The position numbers and the translations under genes were made by a program. Below are positions 22,881 to 33,811 of a DNA stretch of 64,000 bases, piece by piece; position 1 is the first letter of the stretch, and every line of letters starts with the position of its first letter. Where the stretch lies: contig JAIGNY010004447.1 in NCBI GenBank assembly GCA_020152595.1, forward strand, positions 4,041,501 to 4,105,500, given 5' to 3'. Source of the DNA: Chiridota heheva (lineage: Eukaryota > Echinodermata > Holothuroidea > Apodida > Chiridotidae). The notes beneath the pieces are model-generated. The model was not told the DNA's origin, did not search any database, and was given only the letters and a program-made list of their open reading frames with translations.

Positions 22881-23595
22881 CCCACTATGCATATTAATGA
22901 AATTCAACATTTTTGCACCATGAATATGTACACCCCAGTTAACATCATAATTACCCCAATCCCCAAATATGAAACAAAACAGACATGCGGTTGTTAAAAT
23001 ATGAACATTTCAAGATTTTTACAATATGCTCATTAATATACATGATATCATCCCCCAAAACAATAGAGCAGACCTACAGACCATGAGCTATCTGTGAACT
23101 ACATATAACAAGAATTAAGTTTACGCTTCTTGATGTACTGTGTTTACAAGCTTTTTTCAGCAAAATCATATTACATGTAAGCCCTGCCAACTATGCATAT
23201 TAATGAAATTCAACGAACATGTACACACCAGCTAACATCATAATTACACCACCTATGAAACAAAACAGATAAGTGGTTGGCAAAATATGATATTTCAAGA
23301 TTTTTACAATATGCCCAGCCTACTCATTAATATGCATGACATCACCATCAAAAACAATAGGGCACACTTACAGACCATGGGCAATCTGTGTACCACATGG
23401 GACATGAATCCAGAGTATCATTCTTGAGATATCGCATTTACGAACTGGCCGTCACAAACATACATACATACACACACATGCCATCAAGACCGCAAAGGTT
23501 CCTGATGCTATCGCATTCAAACCAAAAAAGTGTTAAGACTTTTATGGCCATGGTTGGAAATTATAAGTATCGACCCAGATAATTATTAGTTACAC

Positions 23596-23770
23596 AACCC
23601 TGAACCATACATATCTGACCATACATATCTGACCATACATATCTGACCATACATATTTGACCATACATATCTGACCATACATATCTGACCATACATATCT
23701 GACCATACATATCTGACCATACATATCTGACCATACATGTCTGACCATACATATCTGACCATACATAGCT
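23596..23770. repeat. 14-bp minisatellite (about 12 units)
   Basis: Near-perfect tandem copies of ctgaccatacatat. In translation it gives 14-residue-period peptides on the minus strand, which are artefacts. Confidence 0.95.
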
Positions 23771-23937
23771 CAAACCTGTTCCACAAAACTCAATTGTGCA
23801 AATAATTAATTGATATGAACACATACTTTATGCAAATAACAAAATTGATATGAACACAATACTTTATTCAATTATAATAATCTGACCACATCCTCACTAC
23901 TTTAAGAGACATATCAAGTATTTAAATTGTTATGCAA

Positions 23938-24112
23938 ATTTACCCGCTAAGCGTAGCGGGATATTTCTGAGAGTTATACTTACCTTCCATGCTATTAATA
24001 TATGCAATCTGGTCACATGACCTGATTCTAACGCACTTCTAACCGACCCTAAGAAAAACAGTAACCAGCCACGCCCTAACCTCCCTAATACCACTGTACT
24101 ACCACTTCACTC
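23938..24112 (+). repeat. DIRS left inverted terminal repeat
   Basis: It runs from 'tttacccgctaagcg' to 'ccacttcactc', and from 'ttaccttccatgc' onward it is the reverse complement of the right repeat. The outer ~40 bp differ from the right repeat and contain a perfect 7-bp hairpin, cccgcta-agcg-tagcggg. Confidence 0.9.
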
Positions 24113-24155
24113 AACCTTCCACCGAGGCCTGAACGAGAGGGGAGGCGGGGCGTGG

Positions 24156-24266
24156 ATGCATGGAAGGTAAGTATAACTCTCGTAAATATCCCCGCCACGC
24201 TTAGCGGGGTAAATTTACTTCAAGTTATACCTTACCTTCCATGCTATTAATATATGCAATCAGATT
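24156..24266. repeat. DIRS internal complementary region
   Basis: The first half ('gcatggaaggtaagtataac', then 'tctcgtaaatatccc') is the reverse complement of the outer left terminus. The second half ('ttcaagttatacc' and 'ttaccttccatgc') is the reverse complement of the outer right terminus. The two termini meet at 'ggggtaaatttacttc'. In DIRS biology this region is thought to template the joining of the ends into a circle. Confidence 0.88.
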
Positions 24267-24669
24267 GCAACCGAGGAATGGAAGGGAGTTCAGACCGAAG
24301 CACATTTTTTTTTTTTTTTAATGGCTGGTACTAAACTCCCACTAGTCGAAAACCCACGAAAGGGACGAAAAACCTTCTCCTCGTAAGGACGAAAAACCTC
24401 CGAATAGGAACTATCGGAAATAGCAACCCATTACAAGTTATGGCAAGGAAACAGAGAACACTCTGAGGAGAATAACTGAGGTAAAACGTTTACAGAACAA
24501 AGTTGAATCATACGTGAAAACACGCAAACGCTAACTGACAGTGAACAGAAGCAAACTGTAAACCACGCTCAAAGCGGCACGACGAAAACTCACCAAGTTC
24601 TCAACACCACCGGAGCTGGTCAAAAAGCATGAAATGAACAAACCGTGTGTAAAGGTAAATTAACAGAAA

Positions 24670-25495
24670 AATCAGAACCGCGTTAGTAAAACGTAAACGA
24701 AATGAAATGCGCCAAAAAGTGGCAAAAAATCCGTTGGGAAAGAACGAAAGAACAATTGCCAAAACAACGGCAAAGTTTCGTTAGAATAAACAAACGAAAT
24801 AACCAGAGCCCGAACAACAGCCGAAATTATACGTGAGTGAAAATGAAGGAACGAGAAAACGTTAAGACAAATAACGTAAACAACTTCAAAAGAACGGGAA
24901 TAAGGAAAGAACACCCACCTCAAGAAGGATGTGGTCCTCTTCCAGAAAGCATGGCCCGTGCAACTCCGCCCTGATAGTCCGGAATATCCACCAGGTAAGC
25001 TGAGACGAACGTGGCTGGCGTTTTCCACACTGCAGCACGAAGGATCTCGTGAAGGGAAACCCCACCAAAAAGCGCAATTGACGCAGCTATGCCTCGTACC
25101 TGGTGTGCCTGAATCGAGCGCCCGCGAACAACGCGGATCTATCATATGTGATCGCCTGAACGATCCAACGTGAGATCGTATCACGGAGACGGCTCGATGC
25201 GGCCGTTGGAAGGACACGAAAAGAGCGGTGACTTCCTTCCGAAAAGATTGCGACGCTTGATATAGTGTTTGAGACATCGAACGGGACACCAGACCTTGTC
25301 CTCCGTCGAGTCAGAAAACGAGCGGCGCCGGAAGGAAAATAGGTTCCAGTAGAAACTCGGCGTCTGATTCTTCGCTAAGAAGGCCGGGTCGGGAACGAGA
25401 CGAACGCCCCGATTCAAAGCGAATATGACCCTCCTCGAGGGAAAGCGCGTGAAGAGCGCCCTCCGCCTAGCCGAGGCTGCGGAGAGTAAAAACAC
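24670..25495 (-). pseudogene. DIRS tyrosine recombinase (frameshifted)
   Basis: In one minus frame around 25108-24980 the catalytic box reads HQVRGIAASIALFGGVSLHE, with KTPATFVSAYLVDIP further on. The H-x-x-R, the W of VWKT and the nucleophile Tyr of SAYL are all present. This is the recombinase that would integrate the circular DIRS cDNA without target duplication. Flanking sequence is split among three frames, so the gene as read is broken. Confidence 0.8.
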
Positions 25496-26029
25496 CGTTT
25501 TTGATCGTCAGTTCCTTGAGAGGACAATCCGGCAGAGGCTCAAACGGAGCCCGTGCCAAAGTCTCGAGGACCACCTGCATGTCCCAAGGAGAGCAAGGTT
25601 CGAACTGAAGGCCGTTGCAAGAACATACCTTTAATCAATCTTTCCAACGGCTGCGCGTCGGTGACAGTCGAGCCGCCGAGGAAGCCCCGGTGGATAGCCG
25701 CTATGGCGTTCTGAACCCTGGACCGTATTGATGGACTTATTCAGATTAAACTGGACCAACAAAAAATCCGCTACGTCACCAAGAGGCGCCGTATGCGGAG
25801 AAACCGATCTATCCGGCACCAGTCCCGAACATTCCGAGTCTGGAAGCATACATGCCCAAAGTGGAAGATCTCCGGCTACAGGCCGCCAGCTGGGCAGCTG
25901 CCTCTGAAAGACCTTGTGACACAAGGGATTCGCGGATAGAGGCCACACAGTCAAATGGAGTGCTCTTGGATTGTGGTGCAGTTTGCCGGAACCCGGTATA
26001 GAGACCAACTCGTCTGTGACCGGAAGTTC

Positions 26030-26615
26030 GTCACGGGAAACCTGCGACAAGATTGAGCAGCTGAGGGAACCACAGTTGGCCGGGCCAATTAGGAGCCACC
26101 AGAAGAAACATGGAACACTGATTGGGCGCCACCTTGTTCAGTACTCGGCTCGCACGAGCGAACGGGCGGGAAGGCGTAGCCACGAAGTGGGTCCACCTGA
26201 TTGTGAACGCGTCTACCGCCCAGACTCTCGAGTCGGGTGTGAGAGCGCAAAAAATTGGTAGCTTGTGGTTGTCCACGGACGCAAACAGATCCACGTCCGG
26301 GAGACCGAAGGTTAACCAGATCGCCGCCACCCGCAGGGAGAAGGGCCCACTCTGTGGGGCTCCCCGGAGGCGGGACAACAGATCCGCAATCGTGTTCTCC
26401 GTGCCTGGCAGATGGACCGCCTGGAGCGTGACCTTGTTCAACATGCACCAAGACAGAAGGGATCTGGCTAAGATCCAAAGGCTCCTGGATCTCGTGCCTC
26501 CTGTCTGTTGATAAACGCCACTACCGTGGTATTGTCCGTCGCGTATGAGAACAGTCTTGTTCCAGACCTGAGGTAGGAAGTGAACAAGAGCCCGGCGCAC
26601 CGCCTCTAGTTCCAA
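26030..26615 (-). pseudogene. DIRS RNase H and following domain (partial)
   Basis: The minus frame begins MELEAVRRAL and contains WILARSLLSWCMLNKVTLQA, then VHLPGTENTIADLLSR. It continues GLPDVDLFASVDNHKLP and AVDAFTIRWTH, the conserved string that follows RNase H in DIRS pol, before LLVAPNWPGQLWFP. Together with the upstream RT this makes the assignment firm. A short frame break follows DLLSR. Confidence 0.85.
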
Positions 26616-27079
26616 CAGATTGATGTGCTGATCGCACCAGCGCCCGTCAAAATCCTGCGACCTAAGACCACGCTAAATGCACTCCCCACCCGTCAACGAC
26701 GCCATCGGTTACCACCGATACCGAGGGTCTGACGGGCGGAAAAATCGCTCCCTGTGACAGGTGAGAGTGGACGCACCACCACCAAATGTGGGGACCACCG
26801 CCTGTGTACGAGAACGAGGACAATGAGGTCTCTCCTGGATGGGACGAAATGACTCAGTAGATAGAATTGTAGATCCCGCATGTAAAACCTGCACATGGGG
26901 ACTACATCTGAGGCTGGCGAGGTATCCCAAGAATACCAGCCAGGCTCTCGCCGGCGACGCCGGTAACGAGAAGGACGTCGGCTCCCGCCCTCACGGCAAG
27001 GATCCGTTCCTCCGCCGCCATATACGACCGTGAGGAAAATCCAGGACTGCCCCCAGAAAAGTGGGAGTCTGAGACGGCA

Positions 27080-27822
27080 CTAGGTTGGACTTGGCGAGGT
27101 TGAACACCCACCTAAGTCCTGTGCCACCCGTATAACCACGTTAGTGTGTCTCGCGACGGTGGCTGCGTCTACCGCAACGATCAGCCAGTCGCCGAGGTAC
27201 ATAAAGATTCTGATGCCCTGCCTTCGTAGGAGGCCGCTAGAACTCTCGTAATCGGGTGAAGACCCTGGGGCAGTCGAAAGCCCGAAGGGTAATGCCCTGA
27301 AGCGTACGTAACTCCCTCGGTGGAACGCCAGAAAACGCCTGTGTTCCTCGAACATCGCACATGGAGATATGCGTCCGTGAGGTCGACGGAGGTGGCCCAC
27401 AGGCTCCTCGTCAACTGAGGGAGGATGGAGCGAAGAGTCTCCATCTTGAACTTCAACGGTCGGATGAACCTGTTAAGCGGTCTTAGATTGATTATCGGGC
27501 GCCACTTGTTCCCCTTTTTGGGGCCAGGAAAACGTGGACATAACGAGGTTCCTGGGAGGGTTCGGGATGAAGGTGATGGCGTTCTTTGCCAGCAACTCCC
27601 GATTTCTAACCTCAACAACTCGGCGTGGTCGCCTGACGAGGCGAGGAGTGGGGCGAAAGACCCCTCCCTGGGGCGGGGAGACGTGAACTCAGACGGTAAC
27701 CTTGCCGAATGGTTCGTAACACCCACTTGTCGGTGGTGATTCTCCCCCAAGCCTCTGAAAATTCCTGAAGACGGCCCCCGACCGGGACCCCGTTCAGCGG
27801 GGGGGGGTCGAGGGTGGGTCAA
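27080..27822 (-). pseudogene. DIRS reverse transcriptase (catalytic motif altered)
   Basis: Minus-strand motifs in order are FPGPKKGNKWRPIINLRPLN, then KMETLRSILPQL, VDLTDAYLHV, and, after a frameshift, RRFLAFHRGSYVRFRALPFG, then IRIFMYLGDWLIVA. DIRS RTs usually carry two Asp in the last motif; here the first is Gly, so the enzyme could not be active even without the frameshifts. Confidence 0.88.
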
Positions 27823-28255
27823 AAACGCAGTCCCCTGGCCTTCCCTCTCCCTCGGAAAGAGGTACCCGCTCTTGTTTTTTCTTTTTAAAACCTAAACCCC
27901 GGAGTAAGAGGTCCCCTAGACAGGCACAGCTGGTGCTCTAGGACCTAAAACACACACCACGAGAGTAGGACGCTCTCGAACTAGCCACTCGCTTTGTACG
28001 AATGGAGACAAAAACCCGCTATCCTAAGTGTAGGCTACACGGGTACAGTCGTGTAGGTCGGCCGAGATTCCTCGGATCCATGGCTACCTCACCCATATCC
28101 CGGAAGACTTGAAAAGGCGAGCCAGATGAGAAGGGGCAGCGTAAAAACCCTCCAGGTAGAAGCTGCCGAAGAGAAAAGAGTTAGAAAGGTTAATTATCAA
28201 TAAAATAAAAATGACCAGTTTTCAGCGATGTTAGTGCCAACAACGCGCTGAAAAA

Positions 28256-28407
28256 GAGTGAAGTGGTAGTACAGTGGTATTAGGGAGGTTAGGGCCTGGC
28301 TGGTTACTGTTTTTCTTAGGGTCGGTTAGAAGTGCGTTAGAATCAGGTCATGTGACCAGATTGCATATATTAATAGCATGGAAGGTAAGGTATAACTTGA
28401 AGTAAAT
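28256..28407 (-). repeat. DIRS right inverted terminal repeat
   Basis: 'gagtgaagtggtagtacagt' to 'ggtataacttgaagtaaat', complementary to the left repeat over about 130 bp with very few changes. Confidence 0.9.
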
Positions 28408-28564
28408 ATACTGATTTAAATGAACACAAACTTCCAATACTCATCCATAAGGTCCAATACTTCCAATACATGTGGCAGTAAGATTTGTGAATATACATGT
28501 AAAGCATTCCTAACTTCGTAGACCTCAACACCTTACCCGTAAGTGTGAACAATGCTCTTCATAT

Positions 28565-28985
28565 CATTTGTGTAAGCAAAATCACCACACCCACTTTAAT
28601 TTAAGAGATATCATAAATACAAATATTTCCATTGTTAAGCAAATAAGCTAATTAGTATGCACACACATCTCCCATTGATGCTCAAATGAACAGCACAGAT
28701 GCCTTCTACCACTGTGCCAAGTTAAATGAATGTACACCATTCATAATTTAAGTTATGATCTCAGGTTAAACATTTTGTATGAAAGTCTATGGTCATACAA
28801 ATAAGCTAATAATATGCATATCACACATCACCATTAAGTGTGGACAATGCTCTTCACATATATGATCATTTGTGTCAACAAAATCACCACACCCACTTTA
28901 ATTTAAGAGATATCATAAATACAAATATTTTTATTGTTATGCAAATAAGCTAATTAGTATGCAAATTTGTGGATGCCGACCTTGT
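28565..28985. repeat. Direct duplication, spacing about 305 bp
   Basis: 'aaaatcaccacacccacttt' then 'aatttaagagatatcataaa' and 'gcaaataagctaattagtat' occur at about 28575-28665 and 28878-28968. A diverged relative ('ttaagagacatatcaag', 'ttgttatgcaaat') abuts the left end of the DIRS element, so DIRS inserted within this repeat family. Confidence 0.7.
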
Positions 28986-30290
28986 ACATGCACACAGAAT
29001 CTCAAACACATCCACAATTTGTACATGTCAACCTCTACACTTCTACATAAAGGTCATTCCTATGGAACTTGCTCAAATAAATGTTAACATATTTTGTCAC
29101 AATATGTTGCTATGCACAACATTCACCATCTTGAATGGAAATTGTTCAATTTTGATCATTTGCAAGAATTTCCAAACTACACAATGAAGAGACATTTGTC
29201 TTTGTCATTCAAATATTGGTTTTGTACTAACCTAGCATGTAGTTACCTATGGGCATTATGACTGTACCATAAGCCTGTTGGTACAGTAGGTCACTCCCAA
29301 CAGATTTACAAATTAAGTCACAGTATGTCACAGTAAAGACCTTTTCAAACTGAGTTTAGATGAATGTGAAACGTCATGGTACTTTAACCAATCAAATGCT
29401 GGGGGAATTTTCCTTTTACTAACCAATCAATCAGCTGCAGGAAAAATTGTAAACACCAACAATACGCATGTATTACCTTCATAAGTTTGTATGCATGAAC
29501 GTAGCGAGTACATAAAGTCAGTGCATACTGTACATATTACACACATAAACGCTATGTAAAATGCATAGGCTGTGTTTTGTATGCGCACCTGTAAAGTATC
29601 TAAATTTGCATCAAAGTTCAAAGTGCTCTGCCTAGATAATTGTTTTATTATGGGAATGTTTTTTTCTTTTTCCGAACGGTCTTCCCTTCAGACTGTCGCA
29701 ATTAAGGAATATGCGATAACCAGGTAAGATTTAAAAGTTAAAATTTAGCCTTATGTAAGTTAATGATTCCGTACGTTCAGTGCAGGGAGTTGTAGGCCTA
29801 GCTGCTGCTTTTGTGAATGGAACACTGTAATTTTTTAAGGGTTCACATTTCTTCAGCATTTACAAAACATTTAAAGCATTTGTGCACAATTTAAACACAA
29901 TAATAGACAATAATCATTCAAATTTTAAAACAGTGGTCTTATAGAGGAAGGCCTAATGGTATGAAATTGTGCCGTTCACATCACAGCACAAAATATGAAA
30001 GCAGGATACAGTTTATAGGCAGTTTTCTGTTTGGTTTGGAATTTCCTAACCAAATTACACTACAATTCAAGTCTCTCAATAGTTCAGTGAAGTGCCTATT
30101 TCTGTATGCATATACATGTACTGTTGATTAGAGTGTGAAATTGCATTTTTAATGGGCCCGGGCTTGTACCCACACACTAGTAAATTGTGCAGACGATCAG
30201 GATTCCCCCACAATTTGATTGGTTCATTATAGACACGTGACTTTCGGCCATGTGACATTATCTAAATTAAATTTAAAGAAATTACCGATT
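28986..30290. other. Intron 2 sequence, nothing firmly recognised
   Basis: AT-rich sequence without transposon proteins. A GT-donor-like 'aaccaggtaag' at about 29718-29728 has no partnered exon evidence. Confidence 0.4.
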
Positions 30291-30295
30291 CCGAT

Positions 30296-30440
30296 ATGAA
30301 AAGGTTTATAATGAATGGCAGACAGGCTCGAGGCAGACCACAGAGGACCTGGCCGACTGATGTGACACAGTGGACAGGTCTCAACCTGAGGGAGTGTGTG
30401 AGACGTGCAGATGATCACCATGCCCCTAGTTTTGCATTTT
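30296..30440 (+). mobile_element. LINE C-terminal fragment
   Basis: The plus frame contains GRQARGRPQRTWPTDVTQWT and GLNLRECVRRADD. This is the C-terminal signature (basic GRPxxxW, then W-T-G-L-x-L-x-E-C-V-R) of RTE/L1-like LINE proteins. It is a short remnant. Confidence 0.65.
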
Positions 30441-30509
30441 CAGAGAAGTGCTCCAACTTACCCTTCATTGCCTCCACCCTACCCCTTATTCACTACTTAA
30501 GCAATCTAC

Positions 30510-30935
30510 ATTTTAACATAACAAAACAAGATTGCGGGCTAAGAGGGGTTAGTCACCCCAAAATACCACCACCACAACAAAAAAACAAAAAAAAGACGCC
30601 CAGAGTTGGTAAAGAATTGATCAATGTTGACTTTGAAATTGTAAACAGAATTGGAGCTAACTACCCACTCAGGCAAACCATTCAACTCATTAACGACTCT
30701 TTGCAAAAAGCTAAAACGCTGAATATCTATCCGTGAGAACTCTTTGGTCAACTTCAAACTGTTACCACGTGTCACATGAGGATTAGCTGAAACATGGAAG
30801 AAATAACAGGAAGTCAAAGCATCACAACCAGATAAGAACTTAAAAACCTAAATCATATCGCCACGCACTCTTTTTAACTCAAGCGTAGTCAAACCAAAAA
30901 TTCGCAACCTAGATTCGTAAGAGAAAACATATTTT
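30510..30935 (-). mobile_element. CR1-like LINE 3' end fragment
   Basis: The minus frame reads ELNGLPEWVVSSNSVYNFKV and, before it, SANPHVTRGNSLKLTKEFSR. Both match the C-terminus of the CR1 copy at 7431-10067 and the fragment at 54925-55335. It carries the same 3' end sequence 'ggctaagaagggttagtcac'-like. Confidence 0.85.
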
Positions 30936-31044
30936 TGAAAACTATTTTGCCTTCTTTTCATGCTGATTACGGTACACTCCCCAATATCAAATAGCAAGGC
31001 AAGGACACTACTTTTTGTATTGATTACTCCCTTATTTACATTTT

Positions 31045-31125
31045 AAGTGCCATCAAACCTGCCCTCAAAGTGCCATCAAACCTGCCCTTAAAGTGCCATC
31101 AAACCTGCCCTCAAAGTGCCATTGA
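31045..31125. repeat. ~23-bp minisatellite, 3-4 units
   Basis: Units of 'agtgccatcaaacctgccct' plus 'caa' in tandem. Confidence 0.85.
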
Positions 31126-31525
31126 TGCCCTGTTTGGACCTTGGCCCTTTTTGGATCAAGCTAGGGCTTCAATCACCTCTACTGACAGACGTCTACCCTT
31201 GACCTCCAGGTAACAGGTAACAATGATATGCAAATTACCTTATTACTATACTAAAGGTAATAATCATTTGCAAATTACCTTTTTACTATACTGATCAACT
31301 GGTAATTATCAGCTATGAAGAAATAAAATTGTGGTTACATGCACATTTAACCACAACATACCTTTTCATAATGGAGCTTTCAGAAACAATGTCTTACCCA
31401 ACTGTGTCATACAAATGGGCTATTAATGTGTACTTGGAAGATACCTTGAGTCCAGTCAAATCTCAGGATCCATCAAAACATGTTTTATAGCAATACAAAA
31501 GGCATTGAAAACTATTGATAATTAC

Positions 31526-31605
31526 CACTCTGGCAGCTCTTTCTTGAGAAGAACATTTCTCACAATACCATGGGCCAGTCGGAACAGCAACTATTCCATA
31601 ACAAG
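31526..31605 (-). CDS. MLLT10: AF10/AF17-like gene, coding exon 2 (second half of PHD finger 1)
   Basis: This 80-bp minus-strand exon reads CYGIVAVPTGPWYCEKC and SSQERAARV. ACYGIVxVPTGPWxCxxC is diagnostic for PHD finger 1 of AF10/AF17 and the related BRPF/JADE PZP proteins; QERAARV favours AF10/AF17. The acceptor is tttctttcag and the donor is gtaatt. The first two bases finish the Ala codon begun in exon 1, and it ends on a codon boundary that joins exon 3 to give RVRCELC. There are no lesions. Confidence 0.94.
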
Positions 31606-31644
31606 CTGAAAGAAATCAAGATTGCAATAAGTATTGAAGAAATA

Positions 31645-31800
31645 CACACTGAACATGAAAACATACTGAACATGAAATACATACTAAACACGAAAACATA
31701 CTGAACATGAAATACATACTAAACACGAAAACATACTGAACATGAAATACATACTAAACACGAAAACATACTGAACATGAAATACATGTACATACTGAAC
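31645..31800. repeat. ~35-bp minisatellite, about 4 units
   Basis: Repeated 'cgaaaacatactgaacatga' followed by 'aatacatactaaaca', about 40 bp upstream (in gene sense) of the exon 2 acceptor. Confidence 0.85.
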
Positions 31801-33565
31801 ATTCTACTGAACACTGGATTGCAAAAGTAAATAAGAGCTTGAATTCTTTCTCAAATCACACTTATGATGAAGTTGTTCTGCAACTCAAGTCTTAGGTTTC
31901 AATGAATACATACTTCAAATCAATGAAAGGAAAGGAAAAATCTTGTAGAAAATACTGATAATGTGAAGACTACTTATAAAAATAGGAAACCAGAACATTA
32001 ATGATGTTAAAACTTAACTTTTTCACAAAAATGTTCAAAATAGTAAAGGTTATATCAAAGGAAGATGAACTGAGAGTTGCCATGTTCAGTGCTTTAGTTC
32101 AAATAGAGGTTTGCATGAAAAAAAAATGTCTACATTGGGCAATAGTCATACAGCCTAACACACATGTGAGACTTACGCAGCATGCACTCTGGAGATTTCA
32201 CTTTGTCACACCTCTGTATATTCATAGGGATCCTCTTGTTTTTATCTACAGGTCTCCCAGGGTGACAGCAGCTTGATGGGCCACACCACGTCATCCAAAC
32301 CGGTGGACTATAAGGTCATACAGTCCCCACAATGCCACTTGTTTACGCAAAAGTTTATTGAACTTTTGTGTTTTTTTTGTTTTTTGTTTTTTTTGAGCCT
32401 GTAATTGCTTTATATTTGAAAAGATAAATGGATTACAATTTCCACTGTTTTTTGGTAAGTGTAACAGTTTTGTATTATTTATACAACATTCTCAGTAAAC
32501 ATTGCCGTAAAAAATACTTTACCATAACGTGCATCGCTGCCTTGTCCAATATTATAGTGATTATTGTCGGGCCAGTGGATTTTGCTTCCTCCTAGCAAGC
32601 ATTTCTGCGCATGTGTCTGCCCGGCGGGCAAATGAATTTTTGGGCAATTTGTCAAGCGCTGCCAATGACATTTCCTGGTACTGAAATTCCCAGATTTAAC
32701 TTTTTATTGACGAACAACATTTGGGATGAAATTATGTTTCAACTAAGCTTGATATGATCCTTTCATATAAAAGATTTAGTAATTAATGTTCTGTTGTCAA
32801 ATTTAAGCCAAGTCAACAAAAATAGGCATATTATGATGTACACATGTTGGCAATGGGTGTAGCAAAGGCCATTCTTGTTAGAAATAAGACCAGTAGATTT
32901 GCCAATTACATTGGAAACAAATTTGGCAATTTCCTGCCAGGATTGACAATGATATGGTCACATTTTATCCCTAAAAACTAAAAACTAAATAATAGTAGGT
33001 TACATGTGTTAAAAAAACACTTTTTAGTATTACTAAAATACAAAGAGGGATGGCAGGTGAAAGATTACCATGGTGATTTACAGTATATGCATGCATTTAT
33101 TTCATTGGAAAATATTTTGGCACCAGGCTTTGTAAAAGTTATTTAAAAAATTTATGATTTTTCTCAAATGATAAAATTCAATGAAAATAGAGCTCTACAG
33201 GTACTACACATACAGTAAGCATATTAATATACTGATAATTGGCTTCTTACATAAATAATTTTCCTAGGTGTTTCACATTTTTGATGAAAATTTGGTCTTC
33301 AAGCATACACAAAGTTTAGTGAGTGAATTCTTAATAAAAGCAAAAGAAGAATATGCATTTATTTATTGCTATATATTGTTTATATGCATTACACATTTCA
33401 TACACCATCTCTTAGCACACAGCACACAAAACTGTGTGTAAACATCTACTCTATCAACTGAGTTGCCTAACAGGTACTGTAATTTAAGCAGTAAGAAAAA
33501 TCCCATTTGGATGATCATTTATAGTCTAAAAATATGAGCTTATGATGGAATGAATAGGTCATGTC
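31801..33565. other. Intron 1 sequence, nothing firmly recognised
   Basis: No transposon protein is seen. One GC-richer stretch after a 'tttttatctacag' acceptor-like site (32252-32415, plus strand) has an open frame of about 50 codons, but I do not recognise it. Confidence 0.4.
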
Positions 33566-33803
33566 TATTTATTTGATTTATTTCACTCCTCTTTATACAG
33601 GAAAGCGCATTCAGCTGAAAGCTGGTTGAAATAAGGCCTTGTTTACAATAAAATAACAAATATAAAATCAAACTTGACATATAAAAGATTGGCAAAAAAG
33701 GCAAATACAGCAAAAGTTACCATTAAACCATACATTAACATTTAGGATAAAATTGAGACATCTAAAGAAGATGTCCACTTTCCAAGTTTTTATGGCAGTA
33801 GGT
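33566..33803 (-). mobile_element. Probable LINE 3' tail
   Basis: Read on the minus strand it ends '...cagctgaatgcgctttcctg' then 'tataaagaggagtgaaataa' and 'atcaaataaata', the form of many CR1/L2-type LINE 3' tails. No coding part is attached. Confidence 0.45.
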
Positions 33804-33811
33804 CTACAATG

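Larger units (their letters stand above)
20390..23490. repeat. ~300-bp tandem repeat array, interrupted by a LINE end and a hAT element
   Basis: A unit containing 'aagccctgcccactatgcat' then 'attaatgaaattcaac', 'cagctaacatcataatta', 'gttgttaaaatatgaacatt', 'ctactcattaatatgcatga' and 'gggctatctgtgtaccaca' recurs with starts near 20410, 21248, 21520, 21825 (continuing at 22881 after the hAT) and 23185. Spacing is about 270-305 bp once insertions are removed. It ends in a CATA-rich stretch at about 23455-23480. No ORF is supported. Confidence 0.8.
23938..28407 (-). mobile_element. DIRS-type tyrosine-recombinase retrotransposon (defective)
   Basis: The element is bounded by inverted terminal repeats (23938-24112 and 28256-28407) and has an internal complementary region at about 24156-24266, the terminal architecture of DIRS elements. 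On the minus strand the order is RT (about 27822-27080), RNase H and adjoining domain (about 26615-26030), then tyrosine recombinase (about 25500-24670), then the internal complementary region. This is the DIRS gene order. Only about 430 bp separate the right terminal repeat from the RT, so a gag gene is missing or deleted. Frameshifts split all domains, and the RT catalytic motif is altered. GC content is clearly higher than in the flanking intron. Confidence 0.92.

Noticed and set aside
23561-23824. Minus-strand MYGQICMVRYVWSD repeat ORFs
   Set aside because: Phase products of the 14-bp minisatellite.
24931-27739. Plus-strand ORFs of 60-130 codons within the DIRS element
   Set aside because: Antisense shadows of the minus-strand RT, RNase H and recombinase frames.
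30296-30736. 146-codon plus-strand ORF as a host gene
   Set aside because: Its first part is a LINE C-terminal signature and its second part is antisense to a CR1 3' end.
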